A stretch of DNA of 64,000 nt, taken from assembly GCF_006459125.1 (NCBI RefSeq), contig NZ_CP041070.1:1736001-1800000 (forward strand), given 5' to 3'. Shown here in pieces: positions 20,067 to 28,836 of this stretch. Each line of letters begins with the position of its first letter. Position 1 is the stretch's first letter. The translations under genes and the position numbers were made by a program. Origin of the DNA: Halarcobacter anaerophilus. GTDB lineage: Bacteria; Campylobacterota; Campylobacteria; Campylobacterales; Arcobacteraceae. The notes under the pieces were generated by a model, which was given only the letters and a program-made list of their open reading frames with translations, made no database searches and was not told where the DNA came from.

Positions 20067-21008
20067 TTGATTAATAAAAAAGTAGGAATTATAGGTGTTG
20101 GAAATGTGGGTTCCACCCTGGCATACACATTAGCCCACAAAGGAATATGTTCTTCTATCGTATTAAAAGATATCAGAGAGAATGTAGTAGAAGCGATGGC
20201 TTTAGATATCTCTCAATCCGCAAATGCCGCTAAATCACACACAATAGTACATGCAGCAAAAACAGGAAAAGACTTAAAAGACTGCGATATTGTTGTTATA
20301 ACTGCAGGAGTTCCAAGAAAACCCGGTATGAGCAGAGATGATTTACTTCTGACAAATGCAAAAATCATGAAAAACGTAATTGAAGATATAAAAACTCATG
20401 CTCCTTTCTCAATAATAATAATTGTATCAAATCCTCTTGATGCAATGGTTTATACAGCTCTAAAAACCTCAGGTTTCAAAAAAGAGCAAGTAGTGGGAAT
20501 GGCAGGAATTTTAGATAGTGCAAGAATGAGTCACTTTATTTTAGAAAAGGTTGGTTTCGGTGCAGGACAAATAGAATCTTCCGTAATGGGAGGACATGGA
20601 GATAATATGGTTCCTCTTCCAAACTATTCAACTGTTGCAGGTGTCGCAATTACTGAAATTCTGACTCAAGGAGAGATTGAACAAATTGTTGAAAAAACCA
20701 AAAACGGCGGTCTTCAAATTGTTAAACTTCTTGAAACAGGGTCAGCTTATTATGCTCCTGCTCATGCAACATCTCTTATGGTTGAAGCCATTTTAGATAA
20801 TAAAAAGAAAATTTACCCTTGTGCTGTTATGCTTGACGGAGAATACGGATATAAAAATATAGTTGCAGGTGTTCCCGTAATGTTAGGAAATAAAGGTGTT
20901 GAAAAAATCATGGAATTAAAATTGGATGAAAGACAGAAAGAACTTTTTGAAAACTCGATAAAATCCGTAAAATCTTTAATTGAAGTATTAGAAGAGAGAT
21001 TCTTCTAA
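20067..21008 (+). CDS. mdh: Malate dehydrogenase
   Basis: NAD-dependent oxidation of malate to oxaloacetate. 313 residues of the LDH-like MDH group: Rossmann motif GVGNVGSTLA at residues 10-19, the substrate loop GVPRKPGMSRDDLL (two arginines; the Arg rather than Gln at the 85-position favours malate over lactate), the SNPLDAMVY motif and the catalytic His in MGGHGDNMVP. It starts on TTG, two to three bases after a short purine stretch; no ATG fits. It sits just after icd. Confidence 0.95.
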   Translation: MINKKVGIIGVGNVGSTLAYTLAHKGICSSIVLKDIRENVVEAMALDISQSANAAKSHTIVHAAKTGKDLKDCDIVVITAGVPRKPGMSRDDLLLTNAKIMKNVIEDIKTHAPFSIIIIVSNPLDAMVYTALKTSGFKKEQVVGMAGILDSARMSHFILEKVGFGAGQIESSVMGGHGDNMVPLPNYSTVAGVAITEILTQGEIEQIVEKTKNGGLQIVKLLETGSAYYAPAHATSLMVEAILDNKKKIYPCAVMLDGEYGYKNIVAGVPVMLGNKGVEKIMELKLDERQKELFENSIKSVKSLIEVLEERFF

Positions 21009-21072
21009 TACCGAATTTCTCTTTTAATTTAAGAATTATTATCAAAGTTGCATATTTCCTACACATAAAAAT

Positions 21073-21081
21073 GATATAATA
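21073..21081 (+). promoter_or_regulatory. Extended -10 promoter of the copper operon
   Basis: TGA followed by a perfect TATAAT (21076-21081), 24 bases before the copZ-like start. No copper-responsive operator could be recognised. Confidence 0.55.
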
Positions 21082-21105
21082 ACAAAAAATTAAAAGGATA
21101 AAATA

Positions 21106-21312
21106 ATGAAAAAAACATATCAAGCAGAAAATATTTCATGCAATAACTGTGCAAATATGATAAAAGCTTCTTTAACTGACGACTTTGGAGAGATTGAAGT
21201 AAATCTTGAAGCTACACCTAAAGAGGTAACTTTAGATATAGAAAATGATGAAAATGAAAAAAAATTTATTTCTGAAATGTCTGAACTAGGATTCCCGATT
21301 ATAAATAAATAA
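21106..21312 (+). CDS. copZ: Heavy-metal-associated (HMA) domain copper chaperone
   Basis: A 68-residue single-domain protein with a ferredoxin-like HMA fold. The metal-binding CxxC is at residues 12-15 (ISCNNCANMI), as in CopZ/Atx1-like chaperones. It would carry Cu(I) to the ATPase encoded 9 bases downstream. The acidic surface (several Glu and Asp) suits docking to CopA. It has the first ribosome site of a three-gene operon. Confidence 0.82.
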   Translation: MKKTYQAENISCNNCANMIKASLTDDFGEIEVNLEATPKEVTLDIENDENEKKFISEMSELGFPIINK

Positions 21313-21321
21313 GGAGATATT

Positions 21322-23502
21322 ATGTCAAAAGAGACAATACATCTAAATATCTCCGGAATGAGTTGTGTTAACTGCTCAAACGGTATTGAAAAGTTTTTAA
21401 AAAAGCAAGATGGTGTTGAGAATTGTGATGTAAGTTTTGCATCAAGTCAAGGAGACTTTGAAATTGATACTCAAAAGTTTTCAAAAAAGAAATTAATAGA
21501 TAAAATCGAACTTTTAGGATATCATGTCCAAGAAGATGTCAAACATCTTGAAGAGGCTCAAAAAAAAGAGTTTCAAAATTTAAAAAGATTGTTTATTATC
21601 TCTATTTCTTTGACTATTTTAATCTTTGTTTTCTCTTTTTCAAATATTTTAAACGAAAATCTAAAAAACTATACTATTTTTTTAATAGCTTCTGTTGTTC
21701 AATTCTACAGCGGTAAAAGGTTTTATAAACTCGGATTTAAAGCACTAATCAATAGAAACTATGATATGAATGTGCTTGTTGCTTTAGGGACAAGTGCTGC
21801 TTATTTTTATTCAACCTTTGTTCTTTTCTTCCCTACTTTATTCCCTGAAAATTTAAGATTTCTATATTTTGACGGTGCAGCTGTTATTATATCTTTTGTT
21901 TTACTAGGAAGATATTTAGAAGAGAGATCAAAACAAAAAGCCAGTGATTTTCTAAAAAAATTAATGAATTTAGCTCCTCAATATGCAAATTTGATAGACA
22001 AAGAAAATAACATCAATCAAGTATTAGCCACACAACTAAAGATTTCAGATACTATTTTAGTAAAAACAGGAGAACAAATCCCTGCAGACGGAGAGATAAT
22101 TAAAGGTAAAGCCGATATTGATACTTCAATGATTACAGGAGAGTCTCTTCCTTTGTTTAAACAACAAGGAGATGAAGTCTTATCAGGAACAGTTAATACA
22201 AACGGTGTTATTACTATAAAAGTAACAAAACTTGCAAAAGATACGACTCTTAGTAAAATAATAGATCTTTTAAAATCTGCTCAAAGTAAACAAATTCCTA
22301 TAAGCAGACTTGCAGATAAAATTGCAAATATCTTTGTTCCTACTGTTATTATTATCTCTATTTTTACATTCATAGTATGGGCATTTGTAGGAAATATGCA
22401 AAATGCTATTTTAGCAAGTATCAGCGTACTTATTATCTCTTGTCCTTGTGCTTTGGGACTTGCTACACCAATTGCTATTGTAAGTTCGGTCAGCCGCGGT
22501 GCAAAAGATGGAATTTTAATAAAAAATCCCGAAATTTTAGAGATAATCAAAGATATAAAGTTTGCGGTTTTTGATAAAACGGGAACCTTAACAAAAGGTA
22601 AAATAGCCGTAATAAACACGGATATTCCCAAAATACATTTTAGTAAAATTCAAAATCTGGAAAAACTTAGCGAACACCCTATTTCAAAAGCTATTGTTGA
22701 GTATATGAACAAACAGGAAATTTCAAATATAGATTATGATATTGAAGATTTGGAAATAATAGCAGGAAGAGGTATAAAAGCTAAAATAGAAAAAGAGGAA
22801 ATTCTTCTAGGTAACATACAACTTCTAAATGAAAACAATATTGAGGTTCTGCCTAAACATCTGGAAACTTACAAAAAATATTTAGAATTAGGAAACGGTG
22901 TCATTTTAGCAGCAATAGATAAAAAAACAGTAGGTTCTTTTATTTTGGCAGATGAATTAAAAGAAGATGCAAAAGAGCTGATAAATAAACTAAAAAAATT
23001 GGATATAAAACCTATATTACTTACAGGAGATAATAAAACAACTGCTAAGAAAATTGCAGAGCTTCTACAAATTGATGAAATTTACAGTGAAGTTATACCT
23101 ACGCAAAAGTATGAGATAATAAAAGAGATACAAAAAAACGGGAAAGTTATGTTTGTAGGAGACGGTATTAATGATGCTTTATCTATAAAACAAGCAGATA
23201 TAGGTGTAACACTAAATTCAGGTTCGGATATAAGCAAAGATGCAGGAGATATTATCTTAATAAATAATGAACTGCTTGCAGTGGCAAAAAGTATAAATTT
23301 ATCGATTCAAACAATAAGAATAATAAAAGAGAATCTTTTTTGGGCATTTATATACAACGGTATTGGTATACCGTTAGCTGCCGGTATTTTATACTCTATT
23401 AACGGATTAATGTTAACACCGATGTATGCAGGGATTGCAATGAGTTTCAGTTCTGTTACGGTTGTATTAAACTCTCTTAGACTTAAATTGAAAAAACTAT
23501 AA
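21322..23502 (+). CDS. copA: Copper-exporting P1B-type ATPase
   Basis: 726 residues. An N-terminal HMA domain with GMSCVNCS (residues about 11-18) is followed by eight predicted transmembrane helices. The actuator loop carries TGES. The ion-binding CPC is in SCPCALGLATP, the phosphorylation site is DKTGTLTKG and the hinge is GDGINDA. The CPC plus the C-terminal MYAGIAMSFSSVTVVLNSLRL pattern point to Cu(I) export (P1B-1). It lies between the chaperone gene and a small SHOCT protein gene, all within about 10 bases of each other. Confidence 0.95.
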   Translation: MSKETIHLNISGMSCVNCSNGIEKFLKKQDGVENCDVSFASSQGDFEIDTQKFSKKKLIDKIELLGYHVQEDVKHLEEAQKKEFQNLKRLFIISISLTILIFVFSFSNILNENLKNYTIFLIASVVQFYSGKRFYKLGFKALINRNYDMNVLVALGTSAAYFYSTFVLFFPTLFPENLRFLYFDGAAVIISFVLLGRYLEERSKQKASDFLKKLMNLAPQYANLIDKENNINQVLATQLKISDTILVKTGEQIPADGEIIKGKADIDTSMITGESLPLFKQQGDEVLSGTVNTNGVITIKVTKLAKDTTLSKIIDLLKSAQSKQIPISRLADKIANIFVPTVIIISIFTFIVWAFVGNMQNAILASISVLIISCPCALGLATPIAIVSSVSRGAKDGILIKNPEILEIIKDIKFAVFDKTGTLTKGKIAVINTDIPKIHFSKIQNLEKLSEHPISKAIVEYMNKQEISNIDYDIEDLEIIAGRGIKAKIEKEEILLGNIQLLNENNIEVLPKHLETYKKYLELGNGVILAAIDKKTVGSFILADELKEDAKELINKLKKLDIKPILLTGDNKTTAKKIAELLQIDEIYSEVIPTQKYEIIKEIQKNGKVMFVGDGINDALSIKQADIGVTLNSGSDISKDAGDIILINNELLAVAKSINLSIQTIRIIKENLFWAFIYNGIGIPLAAGILYSINGLMLTPMYAGIAMSFSSVTVVLNSLRLKLKKL

Positions 23503-23512
23503 GGAGTATATT

Positions 23513-23722
23513 ATGTGGAACTATATGGGAACAAATATGACATTTTTTCATGGTTTTGGAATGACTTTGTTTTGGATTATTATATTAGTTGTGATATTTT
23601 TACTGCTTAAAAATAATCAAAAAGAGAAAGAAGAAGAACCTCTTGATATACTCAAGAAAAGATTGGCAAAAGGTGAAATCACTAAAGAAGAATACGATAA
23701 ATTAAAAAAAGAGTTATCTTAA
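23513..23722 (+). CDS. Small membrane protein with SHOCT domain
   Basis: 69 residues: a Met/His/Trp-containing N-terminus (MWNYMGTNMTFFHGFGM), one transmembrane helix (about 19-34) and a C-terminal SHOCT motif (DILKKRLAKGEITKEEYDKLKKEL). It starts 10 bases after copA. The Met and His residues before the helix could bind copper, an inference from context. Such small SHOCT proteins are often found next to copper ATPases, but their role is not known. Confidence 0.8.
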   Translation: MWNYMGTNMTFFHGFGMTLFWIIILVVIFLLLKNNQKEKEEEPLDILKKRLAKGEITKEEYDKLKKELS

Positions 23723-23787
23723 CTTCTGACTCCTTAAGTTTGATAGTTATAAAATTATAATATCAAAATATATTTAAGGAGTTTGCT

Positions 23788-24168
23788 ATGAAACTTTATA
23801 AACATGGACTAAGTATCGGTATTCAAAGAGTTGATAATAACTTCTATTTGACCTTAAAAGCTGTCGGAAAATTAACTCACGAAGATTATGAAACCATTAC
23901 TCCGATGATTGATTCGGCAATAGAAGGAATAAAAAAACCAAAAATAAAAGCTTTGATTGATTGCAGTGAACTTGAAGGCTGGGAACTCAAAGCAGCTTGG
24001 GATGATTTTAAATTAGGACTTAAACACGGTAACGAATTTGACAAGATTGCTATTTTAAACGGTAAAAGTTGGATTCAATACGGTTCTAAAATCAGCTCTT
24101 GGTTTATGCAAGGGGATATAAAAAATTTTGATAATGAAGAAGAAGCCTTTAAATGGTTAAATGAATAG
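23788..24168 (+). CDS. SpoIIAA-like / STAS-fold protein
   Basis: 126 residues with the pattern of the SpoIIAA-like (DUF3478) family: an opening strand with ysIGIQR-type residues, then GKLTHEDYETITPMIDSAI, a central KIKALIDCSELEGWELKAAWDDFKLGLKH segment and a KSWIQYGSKISSWF end. Members are small soluble proteins with a STAS/Sec14-type alpha/beta fold and poorly known roles. It is monocistronic, with its own ribosome site (AAGGAG) and a strong convergent terminator shared with sodB. Confidence 0.72.
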   Translation: MKLYKHGLSIGIQRVDNNFYLTLKAVGKLTHEDYETITPMIDSAIEGIKKPKIKALIDCSELEGWELKAAWDDFKLGLKHGNEFDKIAILNGKSWIQYGSKISSWFMQGDIKNFDNEEEAFKWLNE

Positions 24169-24200
24169 AAGAAGAGGAATTCTCTTCTTCTATTTTTATT
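24164..24200. terminator. Convergent terminator between the STAS-like gene and sodB
   Basis: A perfect 13-bp stem (24164-24176 with 24182-24194) with a 5-base loop and T-rich flank. It overlaps the plus-strand stop and abuts the sodB stop, so it works for both genes. Confidence 0.9.
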
Positions 24201-24774
24201 TAGAGAGATTTTGTGCAACAAAATCCCAGTTAACTAATTTCCAAAAATTTTCTAAATATGCAGGTCTTGCATTTCTTGTATCTATATAATAAGCATGTTC
24301 CCACACGTCACACGTAAGAATAGGTGTTAATCCTTGCGTAATAGGCGTATTAGCATTTGATGTTGAAATAATATCAAGTTTTCCCGTACCGTCTTTTACA
24401 AGCCATGCCCAACCTGAACCAAATTGATTCACAGCAGCATTTGTAAACTCTTCTTTAAATTTATCAACAGAACCGAAAGCTTCATTTAATTTGTTTTCTA
24501 CCGCTTCAGGAATCTCTGAACCACCAGGAGTTAAACCTTTCCAAAAGAAATCATGGTTAAATACTTGTGCCGAGTTATTAAAAACTCCACCTTCTGAACT
24601 TTTTATAATCTCTTCTAAAGGAAGATCCTCATATTTTGTACCTTTAATTAATCCATTAAGTTTTGTTACATATGTTTGATGATGTTTACCGTAATGATAT
24701 TCTAAAGTCTCTTTTGACATCTGAGGCTCTAAAGCATCCAATTCGTAAGGTAATTTCATTAATTCATGTGTCAT
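24196..24774 (-). CDS. sodB: Iron superoxide dismutase
   Basis: Converts superoxide to peroxide and oxygen. 192 residues from ATG 24774, which has AAAGGA at good spacing; a longer frame upstream has no support. The metal ligands are in place: His in [11 protein letters not shown], His in NHDFFWKGL and the Asp/His pair in [21 protein letters not shown]. The fingerprint around FGSGWAWLV with the Gln before it (AVNQFGSGW) fits iron rather than manganese use. It is a single gene. Confidence 0.95.
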   Translation of the reverse strand: MTHELMKLPYELDALEPQMSKETLEYHYGKHHQTYVTKLNGLIKGTKYEDLPLEEIIKSSEGGVFNNSAQVFNHDFFWKGLTPGGSEIPEAVENKLNEAFGSVDKFKEEFTNAAVNQFGSGWAWLVKDGTGKLDIISTSNANTPITQGLTPILTCDVWEHAYYIDTRNARPAYLENFWKLVNWDFVAQNLSK

Positions 24775-24915
24775 ATCTAATCCTTTCATATATAATAAAT
24801 ATTGTTTAAATCTTACTGCTTTTTCTTTAAGTATCAATAAGAGTTTAATACTAATTTATAAATTAAGACTATTTTTGTCCTATTTAAATTTGAAAAGTTT
24901 TTGACGAAAATTAAT

Positions 24916-25485
24916 TTATATTTTTATTCCATACTCTTTTGCCAAAGAGTAAGCGCTGTTACCAAATACATCTTGTTTATATTTGTCTGCACCGTTTTTT
25001 GAAAAAAATTCAATTAGATGGTTATGTTTATATAATACTGCATATAAAAAAGGGTTTGCTTCTAAGTGATCGCATAGATTCATATCAACTCCTCTTTTCA
25101 ATAATACTTTTATAAAATCGAGTCTGCCTCTATATACACTGTAATGCAAAGCGTGAAGTCTGTCTTTTATAAAAACATTCAAGCTTATACCTTTTGATAA
25201 AAGATAATTAAAAGCAGTTAAGTTTCCTGAATAAATTGCCCAAAAGAGTCCGTTTTTTGTATTTTTATCTCTTTGGTTTATATTTGCACCGTGTTCTACT
25301 ATTTTTTTTAAGAATCTATCATCTTTTGAAACAATTGCTTGAAACATTGCAGACCAGCCATGTTCATTTTGATAATTTACATTTGCCCCTTTTAATAATA
25401 AGTACTCAAACTTAGCATTATCATGAACACTGTAGATTAATAATTTTGATAATTCTTCTTTTTGTGCTATATTATTTATACTCAT
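24916..25485 (-). CDS. Ankyrin-repeat protein
   Basis: 189 residues from ATG 25485 (AAGGATC lies 7 bases upstream; an earlier TTG at 25503 is unlikely). After a short N-terminal part there are four to five ankyrin repeats, seen as GANVNYQNEHGWSAMFQAI, GANINQRDKNTKNGLFWAI, GISLNVFIKDRLHALHYSV and GVDMNLCDHLEANPFLYAV, each about 33 residues. It has no signal peptide and is predicted cytoplasmic. Ankyrin proteins mediate protein contacts; no partner can be named. The gene next to sodB in some bacteria is an ankyrin partner of catalase, but here no catalase is nearby. Confidence 0.85.
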   Translation of the reverse strand: MSINNIAQKEELSKLLIYSVHDNAKFEYLLLKGANVNYQNEHGWSAMFQAIVSKDDRFLKKIVEHGANINQRDKNTKNGLFWAIYSGNLTAFNYLLSKGISLNVFIKDRLHALHYSVYRGRLDFIKVLLKRGVDMNLCDHLEANPFLYAVLYKHNHLIEFFSKNGADKYKQDVFGNSAYSLAKEYGIKI

Positions 25486-25594
25486 TTTAAGATCCTTAGT
25501 CAAATATTATAACAAACTAATCTTAAAATTATTTGATAACCACTATTGATATAATAAAAAAGTATATATTTTTTATACAGATTACTTTAAAAGA

Positions 25595-25625
25595 AAGAAG
25601 GATAAAACCTAAAAAAGGTTTTATC
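25595..25625 (-). terminator. Rho-independent terminator of the thioredoxin-fold gene
   Basis: On the minus strand a 10-bp stem (25601-25610 with 25616-25625) with a 5-base loop is followed by pyrimidine-rich CTTCTTTCTTTT. Confidence 0.75.
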
Positions 25626-25629
25626 TTGA

Positions 25630-26214
25630 TTATAAAAGTTGTGCAAGAGGTTGAAGAGCTTTTTTAATTTCATCTAAAGACATTGTTCCGTCTAAAGCCC
25701 CTGCTTTCACCTCTCCTTCATAAATTTTCGATATTGTTCCTACTTCTGTCAGGATATATGCAAAAAATTTTGTTTTTGAGTTATCTCTAACTTTAAGAGC
25801 ATTTACCATTTTCCCATCCATATCATAAATCATAGGAATATTTGTTCCCTCATTTAACTCTTCAAGTTTTCCCGGGATAAAAAGTTTTTTTACAAACCAA
25901 GGAGCACTTGAAATATTTGCAACCATAACATAAGGAAGATCTACTTTAAAAAGTTTAGGCAACTCTTTTACTACAGCTAAAGAGTCATGATTTCCTACTA
26001 TAATTAAATACTTCTTACCTTTTTGAAGAAGAGTCTCTTTTTTGATCTCTCCATCTTTACCTACTAATTCATAAGTTGACGGTAAGGACTTATAATTTAT
26101 TATATTTACTACATTATCATCTGCAACTATCTGTTTAGGCTTTTCAGCAGTAAAATATACCAACAATGCAAAACCAGCTAATCCTAAAAACACTACTTTT
26201 AGTAAATTTGCCAT
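25630..26214 (-). CDS. Membrane-anchored protein with a possible thioredoxin-like fold
   Basis: 194 residues: one N-terminal transmembrane anchor or signal (about 4-22), then a periplasmic domain with alternating strands and helices (KKYLIIVGNHDSLAVVKELPKLFK, LPYVMVANISSAPWFVKKLF, NIPMIYDMDGKMVNAL). This order resembles a thioredoxin/YtfJ-like fold, but there is no CxxC, so it is unlikely to be a redox enzyme. I do not recognise a named family. It is a single gene with a good terminator; the next gene upstream begins over 90 bases away. Confidence 0.6.
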   Translation of the reverse strand: MANLLKVVFLGLAGFALLVYFTAEKPKQIVADDNVVNIINYKSLPSTYELVGKDGEIKKETLLQKGKKYLIIVGNHDSLAVVKELPKLFKVDLPYVMVANISSAPWFVKKLFIPGKLEELNEGTNIPMIYDMDGKMVNALKVRDNSKTKFFAYILTEVGTISKIYEGEVKAGALDGTMSLDEIKKALQPLAQLL

Positions 26215-26308
26215 AACGTCCCTCTTTTTAAATTTATTTCATTTTATCTTATTAAGATTAACTGTTAATTAATAATATAAAGTAACTACTTTTCTCTTAT
26301 TTTCTTTT

Positions 26309-27457
26309 TTATTTTGATTTTTTAACCCATCTTTTAAACATTCTATGGGTAGTAATTTGATTATCTAAAGAGCTGTTATTAACAATATTTTCAACTAAAG
26401 ATGAAGCTAAATAAGAAGAAAGGACAAAACCTCTTCCCCCTACTCCGTTTAAAACATATAAATTGTCATATGTAGATAACATTGCATCTTTTACATGAGA
26501 GCCGTTTACTAAGTGAGGATACTGTTTTATCGTAGTTTGGGAATCAATAAGTTTTCCTACCATTGGGAAATAATCTACACTTGAAGCCCTTGGACCGATT
26601 TTAACATCACAAACCTCTATATCTTCAAGTTTTATTATATCATCTGCCAAAGTCAAAAGTCTGTTTGTATTCTCTTTTATTCTCTCTTCGGTAAAAAAAA
26701 CTCTATTTTTTAAATCTAAACAGTTATTGCTAATATGTAAATCCTCATTTATTCTATGGTGTGTTGCTCCAATAGAGACTAAATACTTATTTTTCTTTTT
26801 TATATAAGTTGAATGAGAGACAGAACACTCTTTGTGATAATTTTTTGTAGTTTGGGTTGAAGTATAGATATCTATTTTTTGTCCCCATACGGCTCTTATA
26901 TTAAAATATTTTTCTTTTATTAAAGAGATATCAGCACCTGTTGTTAAAATAAGATTTTTTGCTTTTAATTCACCGTTTATTATCCAAAAATCACTGTTTT
27001 GTTCCGTTGTAAGAACTTCATAATCAAAAAGTTTTTCCACTTTATCTGCCAAATAGCTGCAAATATTATACGAGTTTACTTGAGAGCCTATTTTAAAATA
27101 GTATCCATCTTCCATTTTTTCATAAGGAAAATCCATATAAGGTTTATATGTTTCAAATTTTTGTGCATCTTCTTTATTTTTAGGAATTCTTACAACTCCG
27201 CAATTTGTAATCTCTTTTGGAATATTATTTAAATAAAAATCCGTAGAGAAGTTTAATGCTTTTGTAACTAAATCCTTAAATTTATTGGGTTTTCCCAAAA
27301 GAGGAGAGAGAAAAGCCCCAGCTGCACCGCTTGCACCTTGGGCTAAATCACTGTTTCTATCTATAAGTAAAATCGAATCAGTGTATTTAGAAAGGAAATA
27401 TGCCGTACTGCAACCTGCTATTCCCGCACCCACTATAATATAATCATAAGTCTTCAT
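26309..27457 (-). CDS. FAD-dependent MnmC-type oxidoreductase (C-terminal MnmC domain alone)
   Basis: 382 residues from ATG 27457, where the FAD-binding GAGIAGCSTAYFL motif begins properly; the frame extends upstream over the neighbouring gene without similarity. Shared with the C-terminal half of E. coli MnmC are GASGAAGAFLSPLLGKPN, a Cys-Gly-Val (NCGVV), GATHHRINEDLH, RASSVDYFPMVG and the closing GVGGRGFVLSSYLAS. That half converts cmnm5(s2)U34 to nm5(s2)U34 in tRNA. The N-terminal methyltransferase half is not present here. It starts one base after the rhodanese-like gene, so the two are co-transcribed. A generic amino-acid oxidase is the alternative call. Confidence 0.75.
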   Translation of the reverse strand: MKTYDYIIVGAGIAGCSTAYFLSKYTDSILLIDRNSDLAQGASGAAGAFLSPLLGKPNKFKDLVTKALNFSTDFYLNNIPKEITNCGVVRIPKNKEDAQKFETYKPYMDFPYEKMEDGYYFKIGSQVNSYNICSYLADKVEKLFDYEVLTTEQNSDFWIINGELKAKNLILTTGADISLIKEKYFNIRAVWGQKIDIYTSTQTTKNYHKECSVSHSTYIKKKNKYLVSIGATHHRINEDLHISNNCLDLKNRVFFTEERIKENTNRLLTLADDIIKLEDIEVCDVKIGPRASSVDYFPMVGKLIDSQTTIKQYPHLVNGSHVKDAMLSTYDNLYVLNGVGGRGFVLSSYLASSLVENIVNNSSLDNQITTHRMFKRWVKKSK

Positions 27458-27458
27458 A

Positions 27459-27773
27459 TTAAAACTCTTTGCCAGGTTGATAATTAGGACGCCAATATCC
27501 TCTTCCTCCCCGTAAAGAAACACATCTGTGTTTAGGAAGTTTTTTTCTATAAAAAGGAAGTCGCTCTTTAGTTGTTTTTCCCGTATCGCAGTAAAAAACA
27601 AATACAGTATTTTCAGGCATATTTGCCATTTCGTAAGGATTATACGTGATAGTTTTCATATTTCCAAGAGGTTTTAAAATAGTATCTACCAATACTACTT
27701 GGGCACCCTCTTTTTCTAACTCGTTTTTGTATTTATAAAACTCTTTTTGAGTCCATTCATCTTTTTCAAACAT
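27459..27773 (-). CDS. Small rhodanese-like protein
   Basis: 104 residues with a late rhodanese-style motif: FVFYCDTGKTTKERLPFYRKKLPKHRCVSLRGGRGYW, where a loop Cys follows a hydrophobic strand and LxGGxxxW closes the domain. The N-terminal part is shortened and degenerate, so sulfur-transfer activity is doubtful. It is coupled to the MnmC-type oxidoreductase. Rhodanese-fold proteins take part in 2-thiouridine formation, so a tRNA-modification link is possible but unproven. Confidence 0.5.
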   Translation of the reverse strand: MFEKDEWTQKEFYKYKNELEKEGAQVVLVDTILKPLGNMKTITYNPYEMANMPENTVFVFYCDTGKTTKERLPFYRKKLPKHRCVSLRGGRGYWRPNYQPGKEF

Positions 27774-27870
27774 AATTGATATAATTGCGAAAAAGAGATT
27801 AAAATCTCTTAAAATCTAACTTTTTATTATCTTGCTTTATTGAGTCACTCTTACTAAAAAATAGTTTAAA

Positions 27871-27891
27871 CTTGATTGACATTGACTCAAG
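27871..27891. promoter_or_regulatory. HAIR operator (HspR binding site)
   Basis: CTTGATT, 7 bases, ACTCAAG: 13 of 14 positions match the known HspR-associated inverted repeat CTTGAGT-N7-ACTCAAG. It overlaps the -35 box of the cbpA-hspR promoter, so HspR bound there would block transcription. HspR is encoded in the same operon, so this is autorepression. Confidence 0.9.
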
Positions 27892-27904
27892 TTTTTGATA
27901 TAAT
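27876..27904 (+). promoter_or_regulatory. Consensus sigma-70 promoter of cbpA-hspR
   Basis: TTGACA (27876-27881), 17 bases, TATAAT (27899-27904): both boxes match consensus perfectly with optimal spacing, rare in this AT-rich genome. The -35 lies inside the HAIR operator. Strong basal promoter held down by a repressor. Confidence 0.88.
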
Positions 27905-27940
27905 ATATAGAAAAATTAATAGATTATTAGGATAAAAACA

Positions 27941-28825
27941 ATGGCAAAAAGTTTATATGAAACATTAGAAGTAAATGAAAACGCTACTGCTGATGAGATA
28001 AAAAAAGCATATAGAAAATTAGCAAGAAAATACCACCCGGATGTAAACAAAGATCCAAAAGCTGAAGATAAATTCAAAGAGATTAATGCTGCTTATGAAG
28101 TTTTAAGCAATCCTGAGAAAAAACAGCAGTATGATCAATTTGGAGATTCAATGTTCGGCGGTCAAAATTTCCATGACTTTGCAAGAGGTCAAGATGCAGG
28201 TGTTGATTTAGATGAAATTTTAAGACAAATGTTTGGAGGCGGAGGGTTTAGTTCTTCAGGATTTTCACAAGGAGGTTTCAGCGGATTTAGCGGTTTTGGA
28301 AATCAAGGATTCTCACAACCCGATCTTGATACCCATGCTCAAATAACTATCGCATTTGATGTCTCAATATTAGGAGGGAAACAACATATCTCTTTAAATA
28401 ACGACTCTTTTGATATAAAAATACCAGAAGGGATAAAAGACGGTCAAAAAATCAGAGCAAAAGGAAAAGGTAAATCTTATCAAGGAAGAAGAGGAGACTT
28501 GATAATAAAAGTAAATGTTGCAGCAAGTCCTGAATATGAAAGAGATGGAAATACATTAATCAAATCTTTTAATATTCCCTTAAAAACAGCTCTATTCGGC
28601 GGTAAAATAGAGATTAAAACAATTCATAAAACAATCACTTTAAAAGTGCCTCAAAATACAAAAGAGAACCAAAGATTCAGAGTAAAAGAGTTAGGTGTTT
28701 ATGATAGAAAAATCGGTAAAAAAGGGGATTTGTATTTAAAAGCAAATATTATTTTACCGAAAGTTGAAGCTTTGGATAATGATTTAGTTGAAATGCTAAA
28801 AGAGAAACTCCCCCAAACAGTTTAA
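27941..28825 (+). CDS. cbpA: CbpA-type DnaJ co-chaperone
   Basis: J-domain partner of DnaK. 294 residues: J domain at 1-70 with the HPD triad (KYHPDVNKD), a Gly/Phe/Ser-rich linker (about 85-130, repeated [16 protein letters not shown]), then two CTD beta-sandwich domains and no zinc-finger. This is the layout of CbpA, not full DnaJ. It is first in a two-gene operon with hspR, the same arrangement as in Campylobacter jejuni, and is preceded by the HAIR operator, so it is heat-induced by loss of HspR repression. Confidence 0.95.
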   Translation: MAKSLYETLEVNENATADEIKKAYRKLARKYHPDVNKDPKAEDKFKEINAAYEVLSNPEKKQQYDQFGDSMFGGQNFHDFARGQDAGVDLDEILRQMFGGGGFSSSGFSQGGFSGFSGFGNQGFSQPDLDTHAQITIAFDVSILGGKQHISLNNDSFDIKIPEGIKDGQKIRAKGKGKSYQGRRGDLIIKVNVAASPEYERDGNTLIKSFNIPLKTALFGGKIEIKTIHKTITLKVPQNTKENQRFRVKELGVYDRKIGKKGDLYLKANIILPKVEALDNDLVEMLKEKLPQTV

Positions 28826-28836
28826 AAGGACTAAAT

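Noticed and set aside
24775-24837. N-terminal extension of SodB
   Set aside because: ATG 24774 has a good ribosome site and the normal family start.
27458-27601. Longer start for the MnmC-type gene
   Set aside because: It would overlap the rhodanese-like gene for nearly half its length; the FAD motif begins normally at ATG 27457.
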